A stretch of 64,000 bases of DNA from Megamonas sp. UBA1796 (lineage in GTDB: Bacteria > Bacillota > Negativicutes > Selenomonadales > Selenomonadaceae): contig DCFU01000034.1 of NCBI GenBank assembly GCA_002319795.1, positions 62,001-126,000 of the forward strand. The letters are read 5' to 3'. A model generated the notes under the pieces. That model searched no databases. It was given only the letters and a program-made list of their open reading frames with translations, and had not been told where the DNA came from. Shown piece after piece: positions 43,494-52,677 of the stretch; position 1 is the stretch's first letter; each line of letters begins with the position of its first letter. Position numbers and translations under genes: made by a program.

Positions 43494-45464
43494 ATGGTAA
43501 AAAATACGTTGCAAGTTCGATTAACAGCTCTGCTGGTCGTTTTTTCATTTTTGGTTGCTTTCGTGGTCGGAAGTGTAGGAACTTATATTAATATATCCGC
43601 GACTACAGAAAATACGTATGACAGCAACCAGATCATCGCTGTTCAGATTGGTAATGAGATCAGGCAGTTCGTGGATAATGATAAGACGCTGCTGGAAACG
43701 CTGGCCTTATCGCCGACGGCGTATTCCATGGACCCGCAGAAATTCAGGGAGATGCTCTTGGTAGCGAAAAAGAACAATCCTGAGTTTGAAACAATCTATG
43801 TGATGGACCAGACGGGCATGCAGATAACGAAGACAACGAACAGTTCACTCAATGATAAGGCGGATAAGGACTATTTCAAGCAAGCAATTCAAGGGAAGAC
43901 TTTCATAACCGATTCGTATATTTCCCAGTTGACGAATGCGCCTACGATTACGATATCTGCACCAATTAAAGATGCAACAGGTAAAACTGTTGGTGTGCTT
44001 GCAGGTGATGTGAGCTTAAAAGCCATAGGTGAACTGACACAGAAGGTTTCTATCGGTAAGGAAGGCTACATCGATGTCATTGACCAGAAAGGTGTCCTCT
44101 TGGCAGACAGGGATGCAGAAAAAGTGAAAGGACAGGAGAATATAGCTGGTGGAACTTCTTATGCCCAGTCCGTTATCGCCGGGCAAACAGGCAGGGAAGA
44201 GGGCATCTCCTCCGATGGGACGAAATCTCTTATTACTTATGCGCCTATAGAAGGCTATAAATGGGGAGTTATCGTTTATCTGCCGAAGAGCGAGAATAAT
44301 AGTGCCATCATCCATAGTATAGGGATCATGGCGGTGCTGGTGCTGTTAGTGCTCCTCATTGCCGCAGCAACGGCGGTATTCATGGCAAAAGGAATTGCAA
44401 GGCCATTAAACGGGCTGGCAGATGATGCCGGAGAGATTGCCTCGGGAAACCTGAGCCGCAGGATACAGGCAGCGGGCGTAGAAGAGGTCGATCGTTTGGC
44501 GGAATCTCTGGAGCATATGCGGCAAGATTTGAGAAAAATCATCCAGGGCATTATGCATTCCGCAGAGCAGGTATCCGCTGCTTCTGAGCAGCTCACGGCC
44601 AGTGCTGAGCAGTCCGCACAGGCTACGGGTCTGGTTGCCGATACAATCAACGAGCTGGCCAAGGGTGCCGATAAGCAGGTGGCATCGGTCGAGAAAGCTT
44701 CTGGCACGGTAGAACAGATGTCTGCTGGTATAGAAGAGGTATCGGCGAATGCGGCAGATATGGCGGGTATAGCTGCTGAAACGGCGGGATCGGCGAGTGA
44801 TGGCGGAAAATCGATTGATGCGGTGATGTCCCAAATGGGTACAATCGAGCATACTGTAACGAATTCGGCAGCTGTTGTGAGCAAGCTGGGAGAACGATCC
44901 CAGACTATCGGACAAATCGTGGAAACAATTTCTGGTATTGCTGGGCAAACGAACTTATTAGCCTTGAACGCCGCGATAGAGGCTGCCAGAGCAGGTGAAC
45001 AGGGCCGCGGCTTCTCAGTTGTAGCGGAAGAAGTGAGAAAGCTGGCGGAGCAGTCCCAGGACGCAGCTAAGCAAATTGCAGCCTTGATAATCGAGGTCCA
45101 ACAAGAGACAGAAAAAGCTGTAGTTGCTATGGATAATGGTACCCGTGAAGTCAAGATCGGCAGCGAGGTCGTCGACACAGCCGGGAAGGCATTCGATAAG
45201 ATCGTGGATTTGGTGACGAAGGTTTCCGGACAGGTACAGGGTATTTCGTCTTCTATGCAGCAAATGTCAAGTGAGAGTGAGGCTATTGTAGGCACAGTGC
45301 ATGATATCGATCAGATCAGCAAGGAAGCTGCCGGACATACCCAAACAGTGTCTGCGGCAACCGAGGAACAGGCCGCGTCCATGCAGGAAATAGCGGATGC
45401 CAGCCAGGCCCTGGTGAAGATGGCCGAAGAGCTGCAAAGTGCAGTAAAGAGGTTCAAACTTTGA
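43494..45464 (+). CDS. Methyl-accepting chemotaxis protein with Cache sensor
   Basis: 656 residues. Membrane segment ~10-32, an extracellular double-Cache domain (FETIYVMDQTGMQITKT, DYFKQAIQGKTFITDSYIS, ISAPIKDATGKTVGVLAGDVSL), second segment ~275-300, HAMP (ARPLNGLADDAGEIASGNLSRRIQ) and a signalling hairpin with tip EISGIAGQTNLLALNAAIEAARAGEQGRGFSVVA (given in overlapping parts of the family motif). Such Cache domains usually bind amino acids or carboxylates. ATG 43494 has GGGAGG 10 bp ahead. It precedes a DcuC-type carrier by 44 bp. Confidence 0.93.
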   Translation: MVKNTLQVRLTALLVVFSFLVAFVVGSVGTYINISATTENTYDSNQIIAVQIGNEIRQFVDNDKTLLETLALSPTAYSMDPQKFREMLLVAKKNNPEFETIYVMDQTGMQITKTTNSSLNDKADKDYFKQAIQGKTFITDSYISQLTNAPTITISAPIKDATGKTVGVLAGDVSLKAIGELTQKVSIGKEGYIDVIDQKGVLLADRDAEKVKGQENIAGGTSYAQSVIAGQTGREEGISSDGTKSLITYAPIEGYKWGVIVYLPKSENNSAIIHSIGIMAVLVLLVLLIAAATAVFMAKGIARPLNGLADDAGEIASGNLSRRIQAAGVEEVDRLAESLEHMRQDLRKIIQGIMHSAEQVSAASEQLTASAEQSAQATGLVADTINELAKGADKQVASVEKASGTVEQMSAGIEEVSANAADMAGIAAETAGSASDGGKSIDAVMSQMGTIEHTVTNSAAVVSKLGERSQTIGQIVETISGIAGQTNLLALNAAIEAARAGEQGRGFSVVAEEVRKLAEQSQDAAKQIAALIIEVQQETEKAVVAMDNGTREVKIGSEVVDTAGKAFDKIVDLVTKVSGQVQGISSSMQQMSSESEAIVGTVHDIDQISKEAAGHTQTVSAATEEQAASMQEIADASQALVKMAEELQSAVKRFKL

Positions 45465-45508
45465 GATTAGAGTGATCAGGGTACGGATTATTTTTAGGAG
45501 GGATTTCT

Positions 45509-46864
45509 ATGAGTATCCTATTTACGCTATTGGTCATAGCCTGGGTAATCTACATGATCGTCAAACGCTATTATCCACAGGCAATATTGCTGTTTGCCGG
45601 GATGGCATTGCTGGCCTGGGCAGTATTCATGGAGGGTTTTCCTGTTCTTTCGGGCAAACAGGCATGCGGCTCGAATGCATTGGATATATTTCAGACCATT
45701 GGGGCGATCATGAGTGTCCGTGTCGCTGGGTTGGGGCTGACGATAATGTCCATAGCGGGATTTGCCAAATATATGGACTATCTCGGTGCAGGCAAATCTT
45801 TGTTTGCACTGGTGGCCGCTCCGGTAAAAAAAGTGCATTCACCTTATTTGTTGCTGGTACTGTGTTTTTATATCAGCCAGTTCTTAGTCGTATTCATTCC
45901 AAGTCATGCAGGACTCGCACTTTTGCTCATGGTAACCATGTATCCGGTGCTCATAAGAGCAGGGGTCAGTAAATTGTCTGCACTTGGGGTTATAGGCTGT
46001 GCCCAGTATATGGATGTGGGGCCTGGTTCAGGGAATGCTATCCTTGCTGCTTCGGTGAGTGGTTTGGATCCAGCGGTGTATTTCGTGAAATGGCAGTTGC
46101 CAATTTTTGTAGTGACGACCTTGCTATTGGGTATCGTACATTGGATCGTGCAGAAATGGTGGGACAAAAGAGAAGGCTATGTTGCGTGCATTCCGGATGA
46201 GTTGCTGAAGGAAGAGACGGAGCGACCACCGCTTGTCTATGCGCTACTCCCTATGTTGCCGATGATTTTCATCCTGGGGTTCAGTCCACTCTTTGATAGC
46301 CCAATCAAAATGGATGTTGTCACTGCGATGTTCATCAGTGCATTCATTGCTATGGTGTTCGAATTTCTGCGAACCCATGACATAAATGGAACCTTTGCGG
46401 GACTGAAGAGTATGTTTACGGGCATGGGCAATAGTTTTACGACCGTCATCTCGCTTATCGTTTCTGGCGAAGTATTCGCTGCGGGGCTGGTGAAAATCGG
46501 CGCGGTAGCTGCCCTCACTGATGGGGTGCAGACACTGGGCCTGAATATATATCTGCTTATCATCATTTTTTGTTTGGTCATCGCGGGCTGTGCGTTTCTC
46601 ATGGGCAGCGGCAATGCGGCGTTTTTCTCGTTTGCAGCGCTCGCGCCGGATTTGGCGGCCTCGATGGGATTGAGTTCGCTGGCTTTGGTGCTGCCTATGC
46701 AGATCATGACAAGCTTTGGGCGTGTGTGCTCACCAATAACTGGTGCCATTGCAGCTATCGCCGGTGTTGCTGAAGTAAGCCCGGTGCAGATTGTAAAACG
46801 CACTTGTATACCGATGTTTGTGGCGGCAATTATCAATATTGTCTTTTTGTTCATTAACTTTTAA
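45509..46864 (+). CDS. DcuC-family carrier (second copy)
   Basis: 451 residues, 12 or so membrane segments. GSGNAILAASVSGLDPAVYFVKWQ and GSGNAAFFSFAALAPDLAASMG with FGRVCSPITGAIAAIAGVA are the DcuC repeat motifs. It is longer than the copy at 25268 and not closely alike, so the two likely carry different dicarboxylates. ATG 45509 follows AGGAGGG. A cystathionine-lyase-type aminotransferase follows 29 bp later, so an amino-dicarboxylate or thio-acid substrate is also possible. Confidence 0.82.
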   Translation: MSILFTLLVIAWVIYMIVKRYYPQAILLFAGMALLAWAVFMEGFPVLSGKQACGSNALDIFQTIGAIMSVRVAGLGLTIMSIAGFAKYMDYLGAGKSLFALVAAPVKKVHSPYLLLVLCFYISQFLVVFIPSHAGLALLLMVTMYPVLIRAGVSKLSALGVIGCAQYMDVGPGSGNAILAASVSGLDPAVYFVKWQLPIFVVTTLLLGIVHWIVQKWWDKREGYVACIPDELLKEETERPPLVYALLPMLPMIFILGFSPLFDSPIKMDVVTAMFISAFIAMVFEFLRTHDINGTFAGLKSMFTGMGNSFTTVISLIVSGEVFAAGLVKIGAVAALTDGVQTLGLNIYLLIIIFCLVIAGCAFLMGSGNAAFFSFAALAPDLAASMGLSSLALVLPMQIMTSFGRVCSPITGAIAAIAGVAEVSPVQIVKRTCIPMFVAAIINIVFLFINF

Positions 46865-46893
46865 ATATTAGTTGTATAGGAAGGGTGGTTACT

Positions 46894-48066
46894 ATGAATT
46901 TGAAACATGATTTTGATGCAGTGGTGGAAAGACGGCACACACTTTGTAAGAAATGGGATACCTACGGGGATGATGTCATCCCTATGTGGATTGCGGATAC
47001 AGATTTCAAGTGTCCGCAGCCAATCGTTGATGCAATCAAGAAACGGGCCGAGCATGAGGTCTATGGTTATCCCTGCGTAGATCATGCCTATGAGGAAGCG
47101 GTACGTGGCTGGCAACATCGCCGTTTTGGCTGGGATATCGAGTCGGATTGGGTCGAGTATACACCGGCTGTGGTGCCGGCCATCGTTTATGCGATGAAGG
47201 CGTTCACGCATCCGGGGGACCAGGTCTTGGTACAGATGCCGGCATACCATCCTTTCCCGCAAGTGATACCGCACAATGGCCGCCATTTGGTGCCAAATCT
47301 GCTGCAGGAGAATGCGGATGGGTCGTGGTCTGTTGACTGGGAGGATTTCGAGCAGAAAGCAGCCGATTCCCGTACAACAATGTTCCTGCTCTGCAGTCCG
47401 CATAATCCTACGGGTAAGTGCTTCACACGGGAAGAACTTACCCGTATGGCAGAGCTGTGTGCGAAGTATCATGTCTTTGTTGTGTCCGATGAAATTCATT
47501 CTGATATTGTATACAAGGGAAGCAGGCATATACCGTTTGGATCCGTTTCCAGCTGGGCGGCTGATCATTGCGTGGTTTGTGTGAACCCGAGCAAGACCTT
47601 TAATATTGCTGGTTTTCGTACGGGAGCAGCTATCATACCAAATAGGAATAATCATACGCTTTTTTATAATGAGATGGCGAATTTGAAGGCTTTTGGCCGC
47701 AATATATTTGGGACACTGGCGGTACAGACTGCATATAATGAATGTGAATATTATGCGGATCAGGAAATGGAATATCTGCAGGAAAATCTTAATTATACGC
47801 ATAAGTTTTTGGAAGCGCGGATTCCGCAGATCAAGCTGGGTCCTGTGCAGGCAACCTATTTGCTGTGGCTGGATTGCCGGGGGCTCGGGATGGATCATCT
47901 TACGCTGATGGACTTCTTCCTAAAGAAAGCGAAAGTTGCCCTGAACGATGGCTATACCTTTGGTATGGGCGGAGACGGTTTCATGCGCTTCAACATCGCC
48001 TGCCCGCGTACGCAGCTTGTTGAGGCTTTAGAACGCATGGCTAGGGCGATAGGAGCGCTTGGCTGA
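46894..48066 (+). CDS. MalY/PatB-family PLP-dependent C-S lyase (cystathionine beta-lyase)
   Basis: 390 residues, aminotransferase class I fold. RRHTLCKKWD and PMWIADTDFKCPQPIVDAI are typical of the MalY/PatB N-terminus; LLCSPHNPTGKCF, VSDEIHSDIVYKG and NPSKTFNIAGFRTGAAI (PLP Lys in SKTF) form the cofactor site. It cleaves C-S bonds of cystathionine or cysteine conjugates. ATG 46894 lies 8 bp after GGAAGGG. Confidence 0.9.
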   Translation: MNLKHDFDAVVERRHTLCKKWDTYGDDVIPMWIADTDFKCPQPIVDAIKKRAEHEVYGYPCVDHAYEEAVRGWQHRRFGWDIESDWVEYTPAVVPAIVYAMKAFTHPGDQVLVQMPAYHPFPQVIPHNGRHLVPNLLQENADGSWSVDWEDFEQKAADSRTTMFLLCSPHNPTGKCFTREELTRMAELCAKYHVFVVSDEIHSDIVYKGSRHIPFGSVSSWAADHCVVCVNPSKTFNIAGFRTGAAIIPNRNNHTLFYNEMANLKAFGRNIFGTLAVQTAYNECEYYADQEMEYLQENLNYTHKFLEARIPQIKLGPVQATYLLWLDCRGLGMDHLTLMDFFLKKAKVALNDGYTFGMGGDGFMRFNIACPRTQLVEALERMARAIGALG

Positions 48067-48112
48067 GGCAATAAGAAAATATACTCTATAAAGAAATAAG
48101 GAGGGGAATTTC

Positions 48113-48718
48113 ATGAAGTGTGACTGTGCGAATTGCTCAACTCATGCCTGTTATACGAAGGGCGTAAACTGCACTGGTGTGGATCAGGAGGAAGTCAAGA
48201 CGGCATATACGCCGGAGCAACATAAAATCATGCAGGCGGCGGCCTATGTGGAGGGAACGTTTTACAGCAATATTACACGCTTGCAGGAAACAGCAGAGTT
48301 TGCCAAAGCGATGGGCTATAAGAAACTCGGCATGGGCTTTTGCATAGGGCTCAACGCAGAGGCGTACTACATTGCAAAGTTCTTCAAGAAAGAGGGCTTT
48401 GAGTTCTATAGTGTTTGCTGCAAAAACTGCAGTGTGGCGAAAAAAGATCTTGGCCTGAAGCAGGTCAAGCCGGAATTGGCTCATGAACCGATGTGCAATC
48501 CAAAGTTTCAGGCCAGATTTCTGGAGGAACAAGGTACGGAACTTTATATATCCTGTGGTTTATGTGTGGGACATGATGCAATCTTCAATATGGAATGTAA
48601 GGGACCAGTGACGAACCTTGTCGTCAAAGATCGTTTATTGGCGCACAATCCGTTGGGGGCAATCTACTCCCGTTATTGGAAACGCAAGCTTGGCATCATG
48701 GATCCTGATGAAGTCTAA
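48113..48718 (+). CDS. DUF1847 cysteine-rich protein
   Basis: 201 residues with about 15 cysteines: CDCANCSTHACYTKGVNC at the N-terminus, CCKNCSVAKKDLG in the middle, then CNPKFQ and SCGLCVGHDAIF. This matches the DUF1847 family of anaerobes; the pattern suggests metal or Fe-S binding, but no activity is established that I know of. It is the third gene after the DcuC carrier and the MalY lyase, spaced 46 bp with an AGGAGGGG site. A link to sulfur-amino-acid breakdown is only suggested by that neighbour. Confidence 0.82.
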   Translation: MKCDCANCSTHACYTKGVNCTGVDQEEVKTAYTPEQHKIMQAAAYVEGTFYSNITRLQETAEFAKAMGYKKLGMGFCIGLNAEAYYIAKFFKKEGFEFYSVCCKNCSVAKKDLGLKQVKPELAHEPMCNPKFQARFLEEQGTELYISCGLCVGHDAIFNMECKGPVTNLVVKDRLLAHNPLGAIYSRYWKRKLGIMDPDEV

Positions 48719-49104
48719 AGATGTTTTGTAAACTTAGCTGACTTAGAAACACTTATAGATTGTATGAGACTGTTATATAATAGATCCGGCAAGCGGGGAA
48801 ATCTCTATCATATTAGGCGTTTACCTTGTTTTGTGCCGAAAACCTAAACTGCCTTCTGCCATATAAAATGACGGAAGGCATGTTTAGGTTTGGCTGTAGT
48901 TGGAAGGATTGGCAATTCTTCTTGCCAGTCCGGCTTCTGCTTATATCAACGGTGCAATTATCCCTATTGATGGGGCATATCTCGCAAAATAGAGGGGGCG
49001 TGTTCTGTCTGCGTATGGTTCTATTGGAATTATGTATATGATAATGAAGATTAAAAATATTGTATACAATCAGTCAAACATCTTGTGCATGTTGTTTTTT
49101 ACGG
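48719..49104 (+). other. Spacer before the nucleobase permease with a hairpin at 48839-48892
   Basis: AAACCTAAAC-T-GCCTTC near 48839 pairs with GAAGGC-AT-GTTTAGGTTT ending at 48892; it probably ends the preceding operon although the T-run is poor. No convincing gene is seen, and no purine riboswitch core was found ahead of the permease. Confidence 0.5.
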
Positions 49105-49143
49105 TATAATAAGGTAATAGGTATTACCTATTACCTTATTATA
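49105..49143. promoter_or_regulatory. 39-bp palindrome over the permease promoter, likely GntR operator
   Basis: The 19-base arm TATAATAAGGTAATAGGTA is followed by one central T and its exact complement; there is no mismatch. The first six bases are the TATAAT -10 box (49105-49110), with TTGTGC 16 bp upstream as -35. The GntR gene at 50569 is the likely partner. Confidence 0.85.
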
Positions 49144-49164
49144 CTTTAGGGAAGAAGGGTTTTT

Positions 49165-50478
49165 ATGATACAACTTGGGGAGAAAGATGTTCTAAATGAA
49201 AGAATTTCTGCCGGTAAATTGACCATCCTTGGATTCCAGCACGTACTGGTTATGTACTCTGCTGCGGTTATTGTGCCGATTCTGTTGGCAAGCGCCTTGC
49301 AGCTTTCGCAGGAAGATTTGGCTTTTTTGATTTCGGCGGATCTGTTTACCTGCGGGATTGCAACATTCCTCCAATCTTTTGGATTGGGAAAATTCGTAGG
49401 CATAAAACTGCCAGTAGTACTGGGATGTGCTGTGATTACGCTGGGACCGATGATTTCCATTGGCAAGAACATGGGGCTTCCGGCTATTTATGGGGCAATT
49501 TTATTGTCAGGTGTGGTGGTATTTCTTTTTTCTTTTGTAATACACAAAATTCTTAAATTTTTTCCACCGGTTGTAACAGGTTCGCTGGTTACAATCATAG
49601 GCTTTTCTTTAACACCGCTGGCCTTGCAGGATATGGCGGGAGGTTTTGGCTCGCCGACATATGGCAGTCTGGATAATTATTTTATAGGTTTTTTGGTTTT
49701 AGCAATCATTTTGGTAATAAACCGGTTTTGTTCAGGTTTTACTAAGGCAATCGCTATTTTGCTGGGCTTAGTTCTGGGTACGGTTATCGCTAACTTCTTT
49801 GGGATGGTGGACTTTACGCAGGTCGGAAAAGCAGGATGGCTAAAGTTTGTGCAGCCTTTTTATTTCGGCATGCCGGAATTCACCGTCAATGGCGTAGTTA
49901 CGATGTGTATTTTTCTCCTGATCAATATTGTTGAGTCCGTTGGAATCTTTTATATGATAGCAGATATTTGTGAGGTAAAGATATCACCTCGGGATATAGC
50001 CAATGGTATTCGGGCCGAGGGTTGTGCGCAGATATTGGGTGGAATATTCAATTCTTTTCCGTATGTCACATTCTCGGAAAATGCTGGCTTGATGACGGTT
50101 ACGGGGGTTCGAAATCGTTATGTATTGACAGCGGCTTCGGTGATTTTGATAGCCTTGGGTATCATTCCAAAATTTGCGGCACTTACGACCATCATACCGC
50201 ATCCTGTTCTGGGTGGAGCTATGATCTGTTTGTTCGGTACAATTGGCGCGAATGGAATCAAGATTTTATCGGATGTAGATTTTAAGAGAAATGAGAACCT
50301 TATTATCGTAGCCTGCAGCGTAGGTATTGGTCTGAGCACGAGCGTTACGCCGGGATTATTTGAGAAAATGCCTGAGCTGCTTAAAATGCTTTTAGGGAAT
50401 GGTATTTTTACGGGAACATTTACGGCGATCTTGTTGAATACATTTTTTCATTATAAGGAAATAATGCAGGCAGACTGA
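49165..50478 (+). CDS. Nucleobase (uracil/xanthine) permease, NCS2 family
   Basis: 437 residues, about 14 membrane segments. LGFQHVLVMYSAAVIVPILLASAL at the N-terminus, GLGKFVGIKLPVVLGCAVITLGPM, and the NCS2 signature area with SFPYVTFSENAGLMTVTGVRNRYV are clear. This last motif is typical of purine (xanthine/urate) members. Clustering with a GntR regulator and a guanine-deaminase-like enzyme supports a purine substrate. Confidence 0.9.
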   Translation: MIQLGEKDVLNERISAGKLTILGFQHVLVMYSAAVIVPILLASALQLSQEDLAFLISADLFTCGIATFLQSFGLGKFVGIKLPVVLGCAVITLGPMISIGKNMGLPAIYGAILLSGVVVFLFSFVIHKILKFFPPVVTGSLVTIIGFSLTPLALQDMAGGFGSPTYGSLDNYFIGFLVLAIILVINRFCSGFTKAIAILLGLVLGTVIANFFGMVDFTQVGKAGWLKFVQPFYFGMPEFTVNGVVTMCIFLLINIVESVGIFYMIADICEVKISPRDIANGIRAEGCAQILGGIFNSFPYVTFSENAGLMTVTGVRNRYVLTAASVILIALGIIPKFAALTTIIPHPVLGGAMICLFGTIGANGIKILSDVDFKRNENLIIVACSVGIGLSTSVTPGLFEKMPELLKMLLGNGIFTGTFTAILLNTFFHYKEIMQAD

Positions 50479-50568
50479 GAAAAAATTTGTGTATACTACC
50501 TTACCTTGATTGACAGCCTGATTTTTTTGATAAATAATGAAAATAAAAGCATTGAAGGAAGCAGGAGC

Positions 50569-51315
50569 ATGAAGATTAATCGGGTAAAAGAACAAGGCTT
50601 GAGCCAGTTAACCAAAAAAACGATTTTGGAATATATCAAATCAATGCAATTTACCAACACAACAAAATTGCCCAGAGAGGAACTGCTGGCACAGGATCTG
50701 GGCGTAAGCAGGATTACGGTGCGGAGTGCCCTGAATGAGCTGGCATCTGAGGGAATTATTTTTCGCAGGCAGGGAAAGGGAACATTTGTGAATCGGGAAG
50801 CCCTCCATATGAATGTCCTTTTTAATCCTATTGGAGATTTGCGGAGAGCGATTGCAGACAGCGGATACCAGGTACGGGCTGAATTGCTGCATATGGAAAA
50901 GAGGAAAATGCTGCCACTTGAAGCGCAGAGGCTGCAGCGGAATCAAGAGGCAGAGGTCATTATCCTTGAGCGCCTGTTTTATGCCAATGAGGCACCTGCT
51001 GTTTATTGCATAGACAGGCTGCCTTGTGATATTTTGCGCGAGCCCCTTACGAAGGAAGACCTGGAGATATCTATGTATAGTTATCTTTCCTCTAAACTAG
51101 GCCGCACGATTGTATGGGATAAGGTAGAGCTTTCGACTGTGACAAACGAAGAAGAGCCGGTATTGAAAAAGGTTTTTCAGGTAGATAAGACAAAGTCATT
51201 TCTCAATTGTGATATTGTGAATTTTGATTGTGAGGATGCGCCCGTTTTTTATGCGAATGAATATGTGGATACAAATTTTATACGGTATCAGCTCATTCGC
51301 CAGAAGAAGTTTTGA
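50569..51315 (+). CDS. GntR-family regulator with UTRA domain (nucleobase cluster)
   Basis: 248 residues. Winged helix at the N-terminus (PREELLAQDLGVSRITVRSALNELASEGIIFRRQGKGTFV), then a UTRA domain (VIILERLFYANEAPAVYCIDRLP). ATG 50569 has CAGGAG 4 bp ahead. It lies between the permease and the deaminase, 90 bp after the permease, and probably binds the 39-bp palindrome, in response to a purine or derivative. Confidence 0.88.
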   Translation: MKINRVKEQGLSQLTKKTILEYIKSMQFTNTTKLPREELLAQDLGVSRITVRSALNELASEGIIFRRQGKGTFVNREALHMNVLFNPIGDLRRAIADSGYQVRAELLHMEKRKMLPLEAQRLQRNQEAEVIILERLFYANEAPAVYCIDRLPCDILREPLTKEDLEISMYSYLSSKLGRTIVWDKVELSTVTNEEEPVLKKVFQVDKTKSFLNCDIVNFDCEDAPVFYANEYVDTNFIRYQLIRQKKF

Positions 51316-51340
51316 TGAAATTACAGGAAAAGGTGAAGTT

Positions 51341-51823
51341 ATGAGTCAGAATGATCATTTATATTATTTGCGTAAGGCGATAGAGGTATCGGAAAAGTCA
51401 CGAGAGCATGGAAATACGCCATTTGGCGCGATTTTGGTGGACGCGGACGGCAATGTTTTGCTCAAACAGGAAAATATAGAGATTACGGAATCAAACTGTA
51501 CAGGGCATGCGGAAACAACGCTTATGGAACAGGCTTCCAAAAAGTATAGTAAGGAATTTCTGTGGAGTTGTACGCTTTATACGACGGCGGAGCCTTGTGT
51601 AATGTGTGCAGGTGCCATCTATTGGGGAAATGTCGGACATGTGGTTTATGGTATCAGCGAAAAACGGCTGCTTGAGCTCACAGGAGACAATGAACAAAAT
51701 CCAACGTTCAGTCTGCCTTGCCGGCAGGTTTTCGCGAGTGGACAGAAAAATATTCTGGTAGAAGGACCATTCACAGAGATTGAGAACGAGGTTGTCGAAG
51801 TGCACCGCGGCTATTGGAAGTAA
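51341..51823 (+). CDS. Cytidine/deoxycytidylate deaminase fold, guanine-deaminase-like
   Basis: 160 residues. Zinc site: HAETTLMEQASKK (catalytic His-Ala-Glu) and TAEPCVMCAGAIYW (PCxxC). The length and the GAIYW segment are like Bacillus guanine deaminase GuaD rather than tRNA-adenosine deaminase TadA. Guanine to xanthine plus ammonia would suit the neighbouring purine permease and supply nitrogen. ATG 51341 follows AAAAGGTGAAG. Confidence 0.8.
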   Translation: MSQNDHLYYLRKAIEVSEKSREHGNTPFGAILVDADGNVLLKQENIEITESNCTGHAETTLMEQASKKYSKEFLWSCTLYTTAEPCVMCAGAIYWGNVGHVVYGISEKRLLELTGDNEQNPTFSLPCRQVFASGQKNILVEGPFTEIENEVVEVHRGYWK

Positions 51824-51846
51824 ATGCTTTTTACTTGCACAAATAA

Positions 51847-51892
51847 AAAAGAGGCGTCATACGGCGGAAAATCCGCTGCATGACGCCTCTTT
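51847..51892. terminator. Bidirectional terminator between deaminase and HAD gene
   Basis: AAAGAGGCGTCAT-ACGGCGG pairs with CCGCTG-CATGACGCCTCTTT around an AAAAT loop. It separates the convergent genes and serves both. Confidence 0.9.
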
Positions 51893-51903
51893 GATACAGG
51901 ATT

Positions 51904-52539
51904 TCATAAGAGTTCAGAGAGATTCTGCATGATTTTTTTGTGCGGCAGGCTATTAAATTCCTCGGGAGTCGTAGTCCCGGTAGTGACTGCAGCAAAGTCG
52001 ACGCTGGCATTTTGTGCCGCCTGGGCATCAATGAGACTGTCACCCGTATACAGTACTTTGTTTTTGGGCACATCAAGGCGTTTCAAAGCAAGCAATATAG
52101 GTTCGGCATCCGGTTTAGGATTTTTGACATCCTCGCGGCCGATAATGAAGTCGAGGAGATGCAGCACATGATCCTGTTCAAATTTTTCAGCAATGCGATG
52201 GCGTGTCTTTGTCGATATGATAGCGATATGTGCGCCGCGTTCGCGAAGCTTTGTGAGGGTGGGGATGGTCTGAGGATAGAAAAAAGTGTTCGGTGTCATA
52301 TATATAGAAGAGAATTTACGGTATTCATTCATGAACCAGCGTATGCGTTCGGGGGTGCTCTCTCCGGTGATGCGTGCGACAGCATCTTCCATCGTGAATC
52401 CTATCGTACGGCGAATCAGGGTATCTTCTACATGAGGATAGCCATGTTTTTTCATTGTCAGATGGAAACAGTCAACGATGCCTTTTTCGGAATTTGCCAG
52501 CGTATAGTCAAAATCAAAAAGATAAACTGAATAATCCAT
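51904..52539 (-). CDS. HAD-superfamily hydrolase (PpaX/phosphoglycolate phosphatase-like)
   Basis: 211 residues. Motif I FDFDYTLANSEKG, motif II IAIISTKTR, motif III/IV with GREDVKNPKPDAE and YTGDSLIDAQAA. The Tyr in DFDYT is a mild departure from DxDGT. A small helical cap follows motif I. Substrate unknown; phosphoglycolate, pyrophosphate or a nucleotide are options. AAAGGAG precedes the ATG on the minus strand. Confidence 0.87.
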   Translation of the reverse strand: MDYSVYLFDFDYTLANSEKGIVDCFHLTMKKHGYPHVEDTLIRRTIGFTMEDAVARITGESTPERIRWFMNEYRKFSSIYMTPNTFFYPQTIPTLTKLRERGAHIAIISTKTRHRIAEKFEQDHVLHLLDFIIGREDVKNPKPDAEPILLALKRLDVPKNKVLYTGDSLIDAQAAQNASVDFAAVTTGTTTPEEFNSLPHKKIMQNLSELL

Positions 52540-52677
52540 AAGGGTAAAGCTCCTTTGTCAATTCCAAGTTTTTGAGTGTCATGCATGTTTATCGTATCAT
52601 ATATTGGGTTTAATCGCACGTAAAAAGGGAAAAAGTGTTATAATAGGAACAGATTTTTTAAGCAGAGGAGAAAATAT

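Noticed and set aside
48826..49041. 71-aa frame before the permease
   Set aside because: It overlaps a hairpin and has no ribosome site; composition is not protein-like.
48719..49164. Purine riboswitch ahead of the nucleobase permease
   Set aside because: The conserved core (GATAAGG-type P1/J1-2 with the paired loop motifs) is not seen; the control element present is a 39-bp DNA palindrome.
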